This document shows positions 33,540 to 45,029 of a stretch of 64,000 nucleotides of DNA, in pieces. The notes under the pieces are model-generated. The model was not told the origin of the DNA and searched no databases. It saw only the letters and a program-made list of their open reading frames with translations. Made by a program: the position numbers and the translations under genes. Position 1 is the first letter of the stretch. Every line of letters begins with the position of its first letter. The stretch spans positions 62,001 to 126,000 of the forward strand of contig BDDD01000422.1 of assembly GCA_001972305.1 (NCBI GenBank), given 5' to 3'. Source of the DNA: Cephalotus follicularis (Eukaryota; Streptophyta; Magnoliopsida; Oxalidales; Cephalotaceae).

Positions 33540-33980
33540 CAAGGCATGAGGAGACAAAGGACCTTTAACCATCTATGTGCTGTCTGCCAGAGCATGAGTA
33601 GGCAGAGGACTTTTAACCTTCTATGCACTACTCTACCGGAGTATGAGTAGACAGAGGACTTTTAACCTTCTATGCACTATTCTGCTAGGCTATACACTGT
33701 GCCCTCATAAGGCATGAGCAGGCAGAGGACTTTTAACCTTCTATGCACTGCTTTGCCAGAACATGAGTAGGCAGAGGACTTTTAACCATCTATGCACTAC
33801 TCTGCCAGAGTATGAGTAGACAGAGGACTTTTAACCTTCTATGCACTACTTTACCGGGCTATACACTATGCCCACATAAGGCATGAGCAAGCGAAGGACT
33901 TTTAACCTTCTATGCACTGCTTTGCCAGAACATGAGTAGGCAGAGGACTTTTAACCATCTATGCACTACTCTGCCGGAGC
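33540..33980. repeat. Hierarchical minisatellite in solo LTR
   Basis: Eight copies of a roughly 50-60-bp unit with core GAGGACTTTTAACC and TCTATGCACT. A higher-order period of about 170 bp is visible because the segment with CATAAGGCATGAGCA recurs (33712 and 33877). Confidence 0.88.
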
Positions 33981-34189
33981 ATACATTAAAGACTCCATAG
34001 GCCTTCACTATAAAATTCTTTTTGAAGATTGATTTTTAGATCAATCAATTAAATGAGGTTTCACATAGGCTATACGGCCGTAAGGAGGCCTTTTATAGAA
34101 CCCATCTTGAGCATAAAAGAGTCTAGAGTTTAAAAGGGACTAAAAACAGTCCATTTCATATAAAAGAGGGCGCTACGAGCCAATTGGTT

Positions 34190-34500
34190 ACCGCTAACCG
34201 TCAACGGTGTGGAGGCTAAGCGCTGACGGTTAACGTCAAGCATCGGCGGTTGAAGCCAAAGCACCAAAGGTAGAGTAAAGCGTAGACAACTCTAACGCTA
34301 AGTAAGGCGTCGGTGGTTTACTCAAAGAGTCACCGGTTTAAAGTGCATTTCTTCCCAAAGCGTCGACAATAGCGTGAAACCGTTGACAGTTCTAACGCTA
34401 TGCAAAGCATTGATGGTATGCGTTAAGCGTCGAAGGTTTGGGCGTGGTCAACAACCTAGAACAGCGTCGACGGTTTATGGCTGGGCATCGATGCTTTATG
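34190..34500. repeat. GTCGAC dyad cluster in solo LTR 32813-35245
   Basis: Roughly a dozen degenerate units (AAAGCGTCGACAAT, GCGTCGACGGTTTA, TTAAGCGTCGAAGGTTT, CTAACGCTA). Confidence 0.7.
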
Positions 34501-35250
34501 GACCTAGCAAAACACCAAATACGGCTTTTAATCAGCTCATGGCCAACCCAAAACCAATTTAATCACTCTAACACTCTATCCAAGGGAGCTATGAGTCCCA
34601 GTGGTCGGTTACAAGTTAGAAACGACTTTAAACACCAAGATCCATACTCGTGGATCCAAAATCGGGAAAGAGAAGAAATTAGACTCATAGGCCCAAAATC
34701 TCCACTCTCACACAGATTTCCATGTTAATCCGGTATTGAACAGATCAAACCTCCTAATTCATTCATCTAGCCATGATCTATCAATCCATAGCCATACCAT
34801 CATGCAAAACCATTACAATATGAAAATCAAAGCATATGTAGAACCTACCTCAACTTGCAGATCTGGAAGGACTGGCTGGCTGAATCCTTGATCTAACTCT
34901 TCCTTCAGGTTCTATGCGCTGCCACTATCCCAAAGACTCCTTCCTTGCTCGATTCTACCCACTTTCTCTCTCTAACTCACTCTCTCTAGAATTGAACGAG
35001 AAATGAAAATTGAGAATAGAAAGAGCTGAATCGCCTATATATAGATATAGACTCCTTTAGGTGAAAATCTCAAAAGCTATGATCACGTTCAATTGAACCC
35101 CCACTACCCGTAAACAGACATAAAATGGGCAAATGCCATATATAATATACAATCCATACCACCCACCAATACAATATTGTACAATACTGTATAAGTACAA
35201 ACAAAATGCATACCATTCCATACATATAAAAATCTGGGGCTTACAGATAG

Positions 35251-35374
35251 AGTAGCATTGGAAAAGAAAGTATGAAAATGGGTTAAAAACGGTAAAGGAA
35301 GGATTTGAAGGGGAGTTACATTTTCATTATTGATAGATGAATCTAGGGACTAGATTCTTTTAAGTAAGGGAGGA
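35251..35374 (+). other. Gypsy-A 3' internal end with polypurine tract
   Basis: About 120 bp of internal sequence ending in the purine tract TAAGGGAGGA (35365-35374), directly before the LTR start TGTAAGGCTCC. Confidence 0.75.
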
Positions 35375-37239
35375 TGTAAGGCTCCAGATCCATTAGTATC
35401 CTTTTACTGTATTTAACATCCATGTTTATTTACCGTACTGTTAATATACTTGCTTGCATATTTTATAGATTGGATGGATTAGGGTATTTTATTACCCATA
35501 TGTGTTTACGTGTTTGTTTACGAGCTTTAATAAGTATGTGGGTAGTTTTATGGATTATTTTGGGAATTATGAACCTTACCATACAACAAGACACACCGAA
35601 ACATTACCCTTACCTAAATAAACTCTCATTCCTCTCTGTTAATCTATGATGATTCATTCTCTCCCTAACTCTCAACTTTCTCAATCTCTATTGTCGAAAA
35701 TCACCAAAACACAAAAGGGAAGGTTTTGATTGCATTAACTGATTGAATACAATCAATTAAAGCCTGTTAGTAGGATTAAACTTGAAGTTTCCACCTTTTC
35801 TTCCTTCTTCAACCTATCAAATCAAGGATGTAGCAAGATGTAGAATTTATCTACCTAAAATGTGTCATGAATACATGATTACTGCTCTATATCAATTTTA
35901 TAACATGTATGGGTTGTATCTGAACAAATTTGTGGATTGAATGGAAAATGGAATCAGGTTAAGGAAATTAGGGGTTTATGACCTAGAAATTGTAGGGTTT
36001 GTTTTTATAGATCAAAGTGTTATAAGCGTGTTAAAGGAAGGTTTTAAGACTTAGTTAGAACCTTGGATGAATTGGAAAAATGTTTGGTTTTGAACTGAGT
36101 TTGGATTTGATGGTTTTTGGGTTGAATGCCTTCAACCCGTTTACTTCCAAACCCAGCACGTCGATGTATTCCTTTTATAGCGTCGACGTGTTCATGTTGT
36201 GACTCTTATCTCGCATGTTTCTAGCTAAAAACATCAACTCCTTTCTCCTTATGGCATTGATATGTTTACTTTTATCTTCTGCCTTATACTTCCAACTAAA
36301 ACGTCAGCACTTTTCCCATAAGATGTCGACGTGTAAGCTTGGGATGGAAGACGTTGACGTGATTGCCTATCACGTCGACGCCTTTGCTATATGTTTATAA
36401 AAAGAATTTTTTGAACTCAATGATTATCTCTTCATATGGGTTTCTTCTTGGCCCCTCCTTAATCCCGTGCATGATTTCCAAAGAGGGTTTTAACATGGTT
36501 TTAAACCTGAATCAATTATGAATGGATCCTCATCATAAATGATTTTTTATACACCAAAAAGAAAATGGTTTTTTATAAGGATTAGTAAGGAAATAAAATG
36601 TATTATGGTATGGCATGGATTATATGGTTTGTAACCTTTTAGAATGACCTAAATTGTGTATAAATACTAGTTGAGCTCTGACGTCTTTATCCGCTAACAA
36701 CTAGACCTAGTTGAGCTTCGACTTCCCTATCCACGGGAAACTATGGGGAGTTTTAGTTGAGCTTCGACGTTTATATCCACCGTCAACTAAACCTAGTTTA
36801 TCTCCAACGTCCATTAGTGGGTACGATATCTAGTCAAGCTACCTTGTATATATCCATGGTTGGCTAGATATACTCTTTAGTATGGAAGGTCAATAACTCT
36901 ATAGGTTTTGTCTGAGTGTGCTCACACACATGATATGGATTATCTATAGATGTATGAATAGGATTGTATGCTTAGGTCCTATTTATGTACGCCAGTATGG
37001 GACGGTTGTATATAAATGATCGACCACAATTGACATTCACGCATATGACATGACATGCATATAAATGTTATATTTGTTCACTTCATAGCACATGGGTTAT
37101 TTTACGAGGTCATTTGGCTGACCCATCCTTCGTGATGGGGTTGTTGTATATGGTTATCAGGTAAAGGAGCCGAGAGTAGCGGCTAGTGATTAGACAGTTG
37201 CATTTCGGACAAGGATACTTGGAGGGATGCATTAGTATT
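35375..37239 (+). repeat. Gypsy-A 3' LTR, 3' truncated
   Basis: Starts TGTAAGGCTCC. A CT-rich leader-like segment lies at about 35625-35690. It is homologous to the 5' LTR up to the GCATTAATATT-type sequence near 37232 and then cut by the next solo LTR. Confidence 0.82.
36157..36383. repeat. GTCGAC dyad cluster, Gypsy-A 3' LTR
   Basis: Partner of 29664-29893; several units differ by C-to-T or G-to-A at CpG (for example ACGTTGACGTG against ACATCGATGTG). Confidence 0.75.
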
Positions 37240-38500
37240 TGAAACACCCCAGAGCCGGTTGGAGATCGGGATATCACCCAAACCCATTCAGTCTCATAAT
37301 CTTTGAGTCAGGTATTAGTTATGTCTATTTCGTACAACGAAAAACCATAAGCTTTAAACTTTAATACATATGTGCATAAATCCATTCAAATACTCTTAAA
37401 CATTCATACAAATTTTTACATAGTATTCAAAACTATCATATCTCTATGTTTCATTACAAACCAGATCATACATAATATCATTCTACTCCATAAAATACAA
37501 AATTCGTAAATGAACATAAGCTCCAGCAATACATTTTCCTTGAATCCTTACTACATGCATCTTTACTATTACTGATCTTCATGTCCTTGGCCACAACCAC
37601 TTGCCCTTGATCCAACTAAACCTGATCACATAAAGGTGTCCCATCAGGAAGGATAGGTTGGCCAAACGACCTTGTAGAAAACAACCCCATGATTATGATA
37701 CAAACAAGTATCGCAGGTATATATGCATGTCATGGCATATGCGTGATAACAATTGTAGTTAACCAATCTATATATATAGCCGTCTCATTCTGACATATAT
37801 ATAAATCGTTAACCTAAACATACACTCCAATCCATACATCTATCAGATAATCAGGAGGTCGACCTGTTGTATACCACTTTCCCATACCATCGTATATAAA
37901 TGATTAACCTAACATACAATTATCCGTAAGTCAACACAAGCTCGAGGTTTAGAACATCTTGTTATCTATTGGTAGGCCAATAATAGCTCAACTAGAACTA
38001 GTTCCCTACTGTTGAGATGGATAGGATCCGTAAAACCATACCATAATATCATATCATACCATCATACCATACCGTATCATTGTGAGTCTAGAACCCTATC
38101 GATAAATTGATAGGAGCTCGACTAGAACTAGTTACCCATCGATAGATCAATAGGAGCTTAACTAGCCACGTGTCGTGAGTAACTCTAGCAAAGAGATCAG
38201 TCGAATGTAGATCGACGCCTAGCATACCTGACTAGAAGTTACATGTTCACTCTATATTGAACACCTACAGACATCCCATTGCCCTTACTAAGTCATTATA
38301 GAAAACATTTTCCATTTCTATTAGAAAAACAAACCTTTATTACGCAGATTGATCCACGATTGATTCGTGATTAAAACCATGTTTAAATTCTCTTTTAAAA
38401 CTTTACACGAGCATAGAAAAAGAGTTGCCAGTAAATCATTTCGATAAAAGTCAATTAAAAGAACAAACCTTAGTTGGAAAAATTCATACAGGGAAAAAGA

Positions 38501-38812
38501 CGTCGACGTGTAGGCACGTCAACTTCTTGAAAATACGTCGACATGTAAAGTGGTACACGTGGACATAATGCTATCATAAATGCTATCATGCTTCGACATA
38601 AACTTCATTTTTGGGTGTGGAATTTTAAAAGGGAAAGAAGTCGACTTAAAAACATATCGCATCGACGTTTAAAAGAATAGGTCAACGTGATAGTTTGAAT
38701 GCATGAGACGTTGATGCAATTCTTCAAAAACGTCGATGTCTTTGGGTTGGTAACATGCGAGATAAGAGTCCACGTATCAACACGTCGACGCATATGCGAT
38801 AGGCGTCGACAC
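38501..38812. repeat. GTCGAC dyad cluster in solo LTR 37240-39583
   Basis: About ten units such as GACGTCGACGTG, TACGTCGACATG, CACGTCGACGCA and GGCGTCGACACG. Confidence 0.78.
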
Positions 38813-39272
38813 GCTGGGTTTGACATAAAACAATCCAACCCTAAAACGATCTAATCCAATCCATTTTTCCATGTCAAATCATTTTTCAAGTTTGAAACAA
38901 GTTTAAAACTCATCCTTTAACACATTTAAACCATATTTAGTTCATTTAAAACATAGATTCCATTTTAGGTTAAAACCCTCAAATATCTTAAATCAATTCA
39001 TCCAATGTGTTCATACAACCAGTTCATATATGTGTATAATTGTGTAAACCATAAGCATATTTAGGTAGAGAGGATTTCTACCAAAAATTGAAACTTGTTC
39101 TTGAAATCATAGGTTGAGAAATTGAGAAAAGACTCAAGCGTTTGGTTTATGGATCTTCAATCTTGTGTTCAATCATGGTTGATCAATCAATACCCATGTC
39201 CCCCTTTGATTCTTGATTGTTGGAAGCAAATTTGTTGAGAAAATGAGGGTTTTATGAGAGAGGGAGAGGGAG

Positions 39273-39276
<4 letters not shown>

Positions 39277-39359
<83 letters not shown>
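39277..39359. repeat. Long (GA)n microsatellite
   Basis: Uninterrupted GA run of about 83 bp next to the reverse LTR TATA box, at the same place as the GA runs in Gypsy-C LTRs. It reads as a poly-(S-L) frame on the minus strand, which is not a gene. Confidence 0.97.
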
Positions 39360-39361
<2 letters not shown>

Positions 39362-39384
39362 TGATATTTGTGGGATATTTGGTT

Positions 39385-39393
39385 CTATTTATA
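39385..39393 (-). promoter_or_regulatory. TATA box of solo LTR 37240-39583
   Basis: TATAAATAG on the minus strand, about 190 bp from the LTR end, with the GA/CT run directly downstream in transcript direction. Confidence 0.55.
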
Positions 39394-39583
39394 TTATCTC
39401 TGTAAAAACTACCCTCATACTTTACTAATATCGTAGACATACATGCAAACATACCAATGGGTATCGAAAATACCCTATACCATCCTTATCCATATGCACC
39501 AACAATATGCATAACATCCGTACATAAGTAAACATGATGCAATAATTGCTAAAAACATATAAAGGTTGTTTTGGAGTGTTACA

Positions 39584-40648
39584 ATCTTTCTAAGGACATT
39601 AATCGAGTATAAAAAAAGATTGCAAAAAACATAAATTTTTATTCATACCCATATACAAAACATGCATAAACCTGCATAATAACGTCAAGCCTTATATTAA
39701 TTTGATAAATACAGAAATTTACTCATTAAAGAAAATAGATAAATTTAAAAAGCAATATATCACAATATAAATTAAATCATGCTTTAACTAATAGCTTTGA
39801 AATTAAAATTTGGTTCAATCACATAGTGTTTAAGGAAAGTAAGGTATAATGCTAATTTGTTGGAATTATAGGATTTTAGTGACAAAATCAAACAGAGAGA
39901 GCAGTCCTAATAGTGTTAGAGTTAGAGAAGTGAAAAAAATGTTTTAAAATACATTTTACTTTACAGTATTATTATTCTATGTAACTGTTTGACGTTTGGT
40001 GGTCACAATTTTATTGGACTAAAAATAATTTTCACACAATGGGGTTCTCATCAAAGATCTGTACATGTGGCACTCAAAGTTTAGTGTTATTTAGGTAGCA
40101 AACTAAATGTCTTTTATTTATAACATGTACAATTGACAGTATAGATTAGATTAAATTTTGCTAGTAACCTTCCCCTTCCCTCATGAGTAGACCTGTTCAT
40201 AGGCTCGATTTGAGTGGATTCGGCCGGACCTAGGTGTGATAATTATACTATTATGTAAGGCTCAAACCTGGCCCAACATTTGGACATGATTTTTTGTCCA
40301 AGCCTGGTCCATCAACTCTACAAAAAATTCAAGACAGTTCATAGAGTCCAATAATCAAAATAATTATATTTATAAAACATATCATAAATTCATGATAAAT
40401 ACGTTAAAACATTCAATCATACATCAAAATAAAAACACATAAATCCAAATAAAACTTGATAAACAACATCTAGTAGAGGATAGTAAGGTTAAGGGAAAGA
40501 GGCAATTGATCTGGATTTGTGGCGTAGAGAAGAGTACAAAAACAAAAAAGGCAAGTGGTTTGTATATTTGACTTGTGAGATCAAGGAAGAGGTTAAACAA
40601 TAACCCTAAACCCAAACCCAACACAATACAACACCAAATGGATATCTG
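39584..40648. other. AT-rich intergenic sequence
   Basis: No convincing coding frame. 40185-40330 contains a segment starting TAGACCTGTTCATAGGCTC, resembling one end of common plant hAT-like non-autonomous elements, but no matching far end or target duplication was found. 40600-40620 has a few telomere-like CCCTAAA-type units only. Confidence 0.4.
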
Positions 40649-41290
40649 AAGCACTGCCACAAGCCGGCAGGTCGATACAACTGAAATACAATATATTATA
40701 CATTCACTTCTCATATTATGTAGATAACCAATAAATTGAATTGCTGTCAAAAGCCTGCCTTGGAGGTCCGATCCATCTCGATCCGTCTCACCTCGTGGCA
40801 TCCTCTGCACTCGACCCTAATTGTTGTGCCTATTTCAAGAATGGGTCAACCAAACACAGCTATGTAGGTAAATACTATATGCAATGAAGTGAACAAATAT
40901 ATTAAGATATATGCATGGCATGTGAAATGCATGAATGCCAATTGTGAACAACATTAGTATATCAATCGTCCCTAAGCGATGGCATGAATAACGATGTCCT
41001 AACCATAGAATCTACCATCCATACACCCTAGGTCTACAAACAATCATCAATCGAACCAAAATCATACAAGGTGTACAAACAATCAATAAGGCCTATCTCC
41101 ATCATCTACACACACCATGTCGTATACGAGTGGAGTCGAGATAACACTGACCACGATAACGATACGATTACTAGTCCCCAAAGGTTCTAGCCGATAACGA
41201 TACGATTACTAGTCCTCGAAGGGTCTAGCCAATAATGATACGATTTATGTTCGATCCCTATCGGAGTTTATAAAACTATTATGCAAAACT
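40649..41290 (-). repeat. Gypsy-B 3' LTR, first segment
   Basis: Begins at GCACTGCCACAAGCCGGCAG, matching 33000, 47205 and 55065 in related LTRs. It contains two to three copies of a GATAACGATACGATTACTAG unit (41155-41240). It is cut at 41290 by a solo LTR. Confidence 0.72.
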
Positions 41291-41902
41291 TGTTAGATAG
41301 GGTTGTCCCTGTATGCCACGAGAGGTGGTTGTACGCATATGTATCGATACTCTTTATGTAAACATTCTCAATTCTATTATTGTTTTATGTGCATATTTTA
41401 AAAGAGATGGAATTTTGTTATATGTATTATCCCAAACCATATTACTGGATCAATTAATCGCCATGTTAATTGAATACACATATAACGCCTTGTCGATAAA
41501 AGGTTGGATCTCATCCTTGAGAGGCCATGACAATGAGATCCTTACTCCCTTCTGACAAAATGTTCCAAGTCATAGGTTCACTTTCTTAGGGCTATTGATG
41601 AACTTTAAAGACTTGCCATGTTATGCTTGCTCCAAATGATAGAGGAGGATGGAATATCTCATTGCCATTTGGGTTTACCCTAAAGCTAATGCGGGGTGCA
41701 TGCGCGAAGGCATGTCACTGAACCGACCCATAATAGGAAACCTATTTGGAGTGCTGATACCTTTGTCAATAGGATTCCTATAGTCTCGGTAGTGTATAGT
41801 CGAAGGTGATTAGTAGATCATACATGATTTACGTTGTATCCTTAGACCTGAGTGACTAGCATGCGTTGTGTAGTAACCGCTTGGCTTTCGTTTTCGTCTT
41901 CC

Positions 41903-41923
41903 CCAGCACTAGACACGTGCTGG
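41903..41923 (+). other. Conserved 7-bp stem-loop in solo LTR
   Basis: CCAGCAC, a 7-base loop, then GTGCTGG. The same stem and loop length occurs at 57859-57879 and (reverse copy) 45009-45029 with different loop bases. Confidence 0.7.
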
Positions 41924-44059
41924 CAAAAGGGTTGTCTCTTGGACTTACAGGAGCTGCATTGAGATGTATGGGCGAGTGCGTAATATAGGATCGTCACACC
42001 CGTATTGATGGGTGACTACCTCTATAGTATTTATGTCTGTTGAGACTTAAATCCTGGCCAGGTGTAGGCAGATTGGAATAAGGGGTTCGTGGGATGTCTA
42101 CCGATAGTCTCAGTGCGTACATGAATTTTATAGCTATCGCGGTTTTACCTAGGGTGACATTAATCCAAACCCAAGTCTGCGGTCGGAACCAAGGACGACG
42201 AGGGATACATGACACATACACCGATGACTGTGGGGAGTACAGGTTATCTGGCTAACGTATGATAGACGTGGTACTATGGTCCACGGATCCAGGGTGGTGA
42301 TTGGATATCACACTGGGGCCATTTAGATAGCTGAAAGACTATTGGGGTGGTCGTACCAAAAATTTGGGATGTTCTGGAAAATAAATCATTGTACCAGAAT
42401 CGAACATGGCTTTCGGCTCCAGCCTGGTTTTGGAATCAGTTGACGTGTGAAGGGCATATGTCATTTAGTGAGAAGATGGCATCAAGGGGATGTTACATGG
42501 CCTATGAACATTCTTTTTGCTGGACTTTATCATTTCGTAGAATGTAAGTTCGAGCTGCAACATAAATTGAATGTTTTGGGCTAAGGGGTATTTTTGTCAT
42601 TTATGAATTATTACGTAATTCATGGAGAGAGAGACCATTTGGGCCAAACTTATGCATTGGTGTTTCTAGGTTTTGGGGCGCCCAAATGGCGCCATAAATT
42701 GATTTTTAAATATAACTTATTTAGTTACATTGGTTGGATTAAAACTAGCTTGACATAGTTGACTTTTCAACTTAGTTAGTTTGCTAAGTAACACATGTTT
42801 AATTACTTGGCCACTAATCCTCCAACATGGCCGGCCCATGTGTGTAGTAATGAGAGGATGTGTGTTGCTCAACTATGATTGGTTGATAGCTTAAGTCATT
42901 TGTGATTTTTTGTTGTCTCACAATTGTTGCACACGGGTGACACACATTTTGAATTCAAGTTTATTAACTTAACTTGATACACTTCTCACTCTCTCCACTT
43001 TGGCCGTCTCTCTCTTTTCTTTCTTCTTCTCCATTCTCAACATTGCTTCAAGCTTCCATTAATGGAGATTTAGAGCTCCAAAGCTCAAGAGGAAAGAAGC
43101 AAAAATACTAACCTCTTCACCAATAATGTTGGGAACGGGCTCAAGCGCAGCGGAAAACAACAACCAATTCGAACTTTAGAGATCAAGGTCGATTAATTTT
43201 AAATTTCTTCCAATTGATTAATTCTCAAGCAATGGGATGCCCTAATCCAAGTCCAAATTGTCCCAATAAATGCCAAGGAACCCTAATTAAACATTCAATC
43301 AAACCGAAAACCCAAAACCAAGCATGGGGGATAATCGAGTTCATCAAAGGGTTGCCATAAACCCTAAGAGAGGGGACTGGAAAAACGGCTCACAAGGTCA
43401 ACACACAACCCTAGCAAACAAGCCCAAAAACCCGAACCCTAACTTCCCTAACCTAAGGGTTGCTAGGTTCACACCAAAGAAAGCCATGGAGGTTTAGCTA
43501 GGGTACACCCACCCTAGCAACAACCCACTGCCATGGAACCACAGAGGAAGAAGAGAAGAGATTCTTACCAAGGGTGAAGACTCCTTCCTTCAAGTCTAGC
43601 TCCCTCTACACTTTATCCTAAGAACTCCAAGGATCCTCCTTAATCCAGGGAAAAGGAATATCAAAGGTTGAAGGACAAGTGTTTAACCTATGCTAAATCA
43701 CTCTAGGTAAAGATAAGATGCAATATACAAGTTATCTCCACCTATCATGAACTTTGAGGGGTGAAAGGAGGGTTGAAAAAGGTTGCTCTTCAAACAAAAC
43801 GTTTTTGGCTTCAGCACATAGGCGTATGTCGTCAACGCGTACACAAGGAGCAGAAAGAAGAGAGGCACGGCTGGGAAGAGAGAGAGAGAGAGAGAGAGAG
43901 AAAGTGTGAAGTGTGTTGAGAAAGATTGTCCTTTAGCTATTTATACTTTTGACTTCTCTCATTAAATTTCCAAGTCAACTCTATAGCTTCTTGAACACAC
44001 TTCCCAAAAGCACACCAACTTCGCTTAAGTTGGAGAAGATGTCGTGTGTCAGCCCTCTT

Positions 44060-44335
44060 GGCGTCAACACCATGCATCTCATCCTATCTTGGCGTCAACG
44101 CCAAAGATAAGATGAAATAGGCTCGTTATCTCTTCTGTCTTAGCGTCGATGCATAAACATCATAGCGTCAATGTGTAAGTCACTGGATTAAAATGGTGTC
44201 AACGCATGCTCTTCATGGCTTTAATGCCCAGCGACTCAAGCTAGAAATGATGTCAACGCATGCTCTTCATTGCGTCAACGCCTAACCCACTGGTTTGGAT
44301 GGTGTCAACGCATGCTCTCTATGGCGTTGATGCCT
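44060..44335. repeat. GCGTCAACGC cluster in solo LTR
   Basis: About ten units of the GTCGAC-type motif, nearly all in the decayed form GCGTCAACGC or GTGTCAACGCATGC, alternating with TTGATGCC; consistent with CpG decay. Confidence 0.72.
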
Positions 44336-45008
44336 AAGACAAGGATGAGACACTCTCTTTCATTTTTCAAACTCTCTGTTTGGAATGTTTCATCGTGGCA
44401 TTGCATGGACCTAAATCCAACAAATGAAATACTCACTAGCAAAGCAAAATCTTCCCTAATGTTGTCCTTTCACTAAATGACATGTGTCCATCACATGTCA
44501 ACCTGTTCAAAGCTAGGTAGGACCCAAAAGCCTACCGATCTCCGGTATGAAGATAAATTCCTAGAATATCCTGATTTCTGGTACGACTACTCTAATAGTC
44601 ACTGACTATTAAAACAGCCCCGGTGTGAGCGCCAGTCACCCCCTAGATCCGTGTATCAGCACGTCTATCTATCATGGTCTGAATAGCCAGTCACTTTATC
44701 CAATCATCGGCATATGTGTCATGTTTCCCTCGTCATACTTGGCTCCGATCACAGCCTAGGGCTTGGATGAATGTCACCCATAGTATTGCTGCGATAACTA
44801 TAAATATATGAATACACTAAGACCATTGGTAGACCTTCCATGGAAACCTCTCATTCCCAATCAACCTACTTGATCAGGACTTTTAAGTCTACAACGTACA
44901 TTGATAAATAGAGCCGATCACCCTCAGCTCTGGTGTGACGATCCCCTATAGCGCACTCACCCATACATCTCAATGTAGCTCCCACAAGACCAAAAGACAA
45001 CCCTTTTG

Positions 45009-45029
45009 CCAGCACCTGGCTAGTGCTGG
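45009..45029 (-). other. Conserved 7-bp stem-loop, reverse copy
   Basis: CCAGCAC, 7-base loop, GTGCTGG; equivalent to 41903-41923. Confidence 0.7.

Larger units (their letters stand above)
32813..35245 (-). mobile_element. Solo LTR (2.4 kb), gypsy, inside Gypsy-A
   Basis: Runs TGTCACGCCCC...GGGGCTTACA, with a perfect 5-bp duplication GATAG (32808-32812, 35246-35250). The ends match those of Gypsy-D and Gypsy-B LTRs, whose orientation relative to pol shows this copy is on the minus strand. It holds a nested minisatellite (33540-33980) and a GTCGAC cluster (34190-34500). Reverse TATA-like TATATATAG near 35035. Confidence 0.88.
29305..37239 (+). mobile_element. Gypsy-A: gag-only Ty3/gypsy derivative
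   Basis: 5' LTR remnant (29305-30980), primer site, gag remnant, then no pol, a purine tract and the 3' LTR (35375-37239). Solo LTR 32813-35245 sits inside. The 5' LTR lacks its first 440 or so bases and the 3' LTR its last 280 or so, judged against each other, so no target duplication remains. It would have needed enzymes from another element. Confidence 0.82.
37240..39583 (-). mobile_element. Solo LTR (2.3 kb), gypsy, reverse
   Basis: Runs TGAAACACCCC...GGAGTGTTACA. Its layout follows the Gypsy-C LTR (AAAAACCATAA, CTCAACTAGAACTAGTT, GAGCTCGACTAG, reverse TATAAATAG), so minus orientation is inferred. The flanks GTATT and ATCTT do not match, and the Gypsy-A LTR does not resume on the right, so one side was lost. 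Confidence 0.72.

Noticed and set aside
39252-39452. 66-residue minus-strand frame with Ser-Leu repeats
   Set aside because: Translation of the GA/CT microsatellite.
40600-40620. Telomere-like CCCTAAA units (also around 43370-43460)
   Set aside because: Only a few imperfect units, no array; not a telomere or interstitial telomere track.
40185-40640. Possible hAT-like non-autonomous element starting TAGACCTGTTCATAGG
   Set aside because: Only one end visible; no complementary end or 8-bp duplication found.
40424-40810. 128-residue minus-strand frame with hydrophobic stretches
   Set aside because: Overlaps the start of the Gypsy-B LTR remnant; no domain, AT-rich composition explains the hydrophobic residues.
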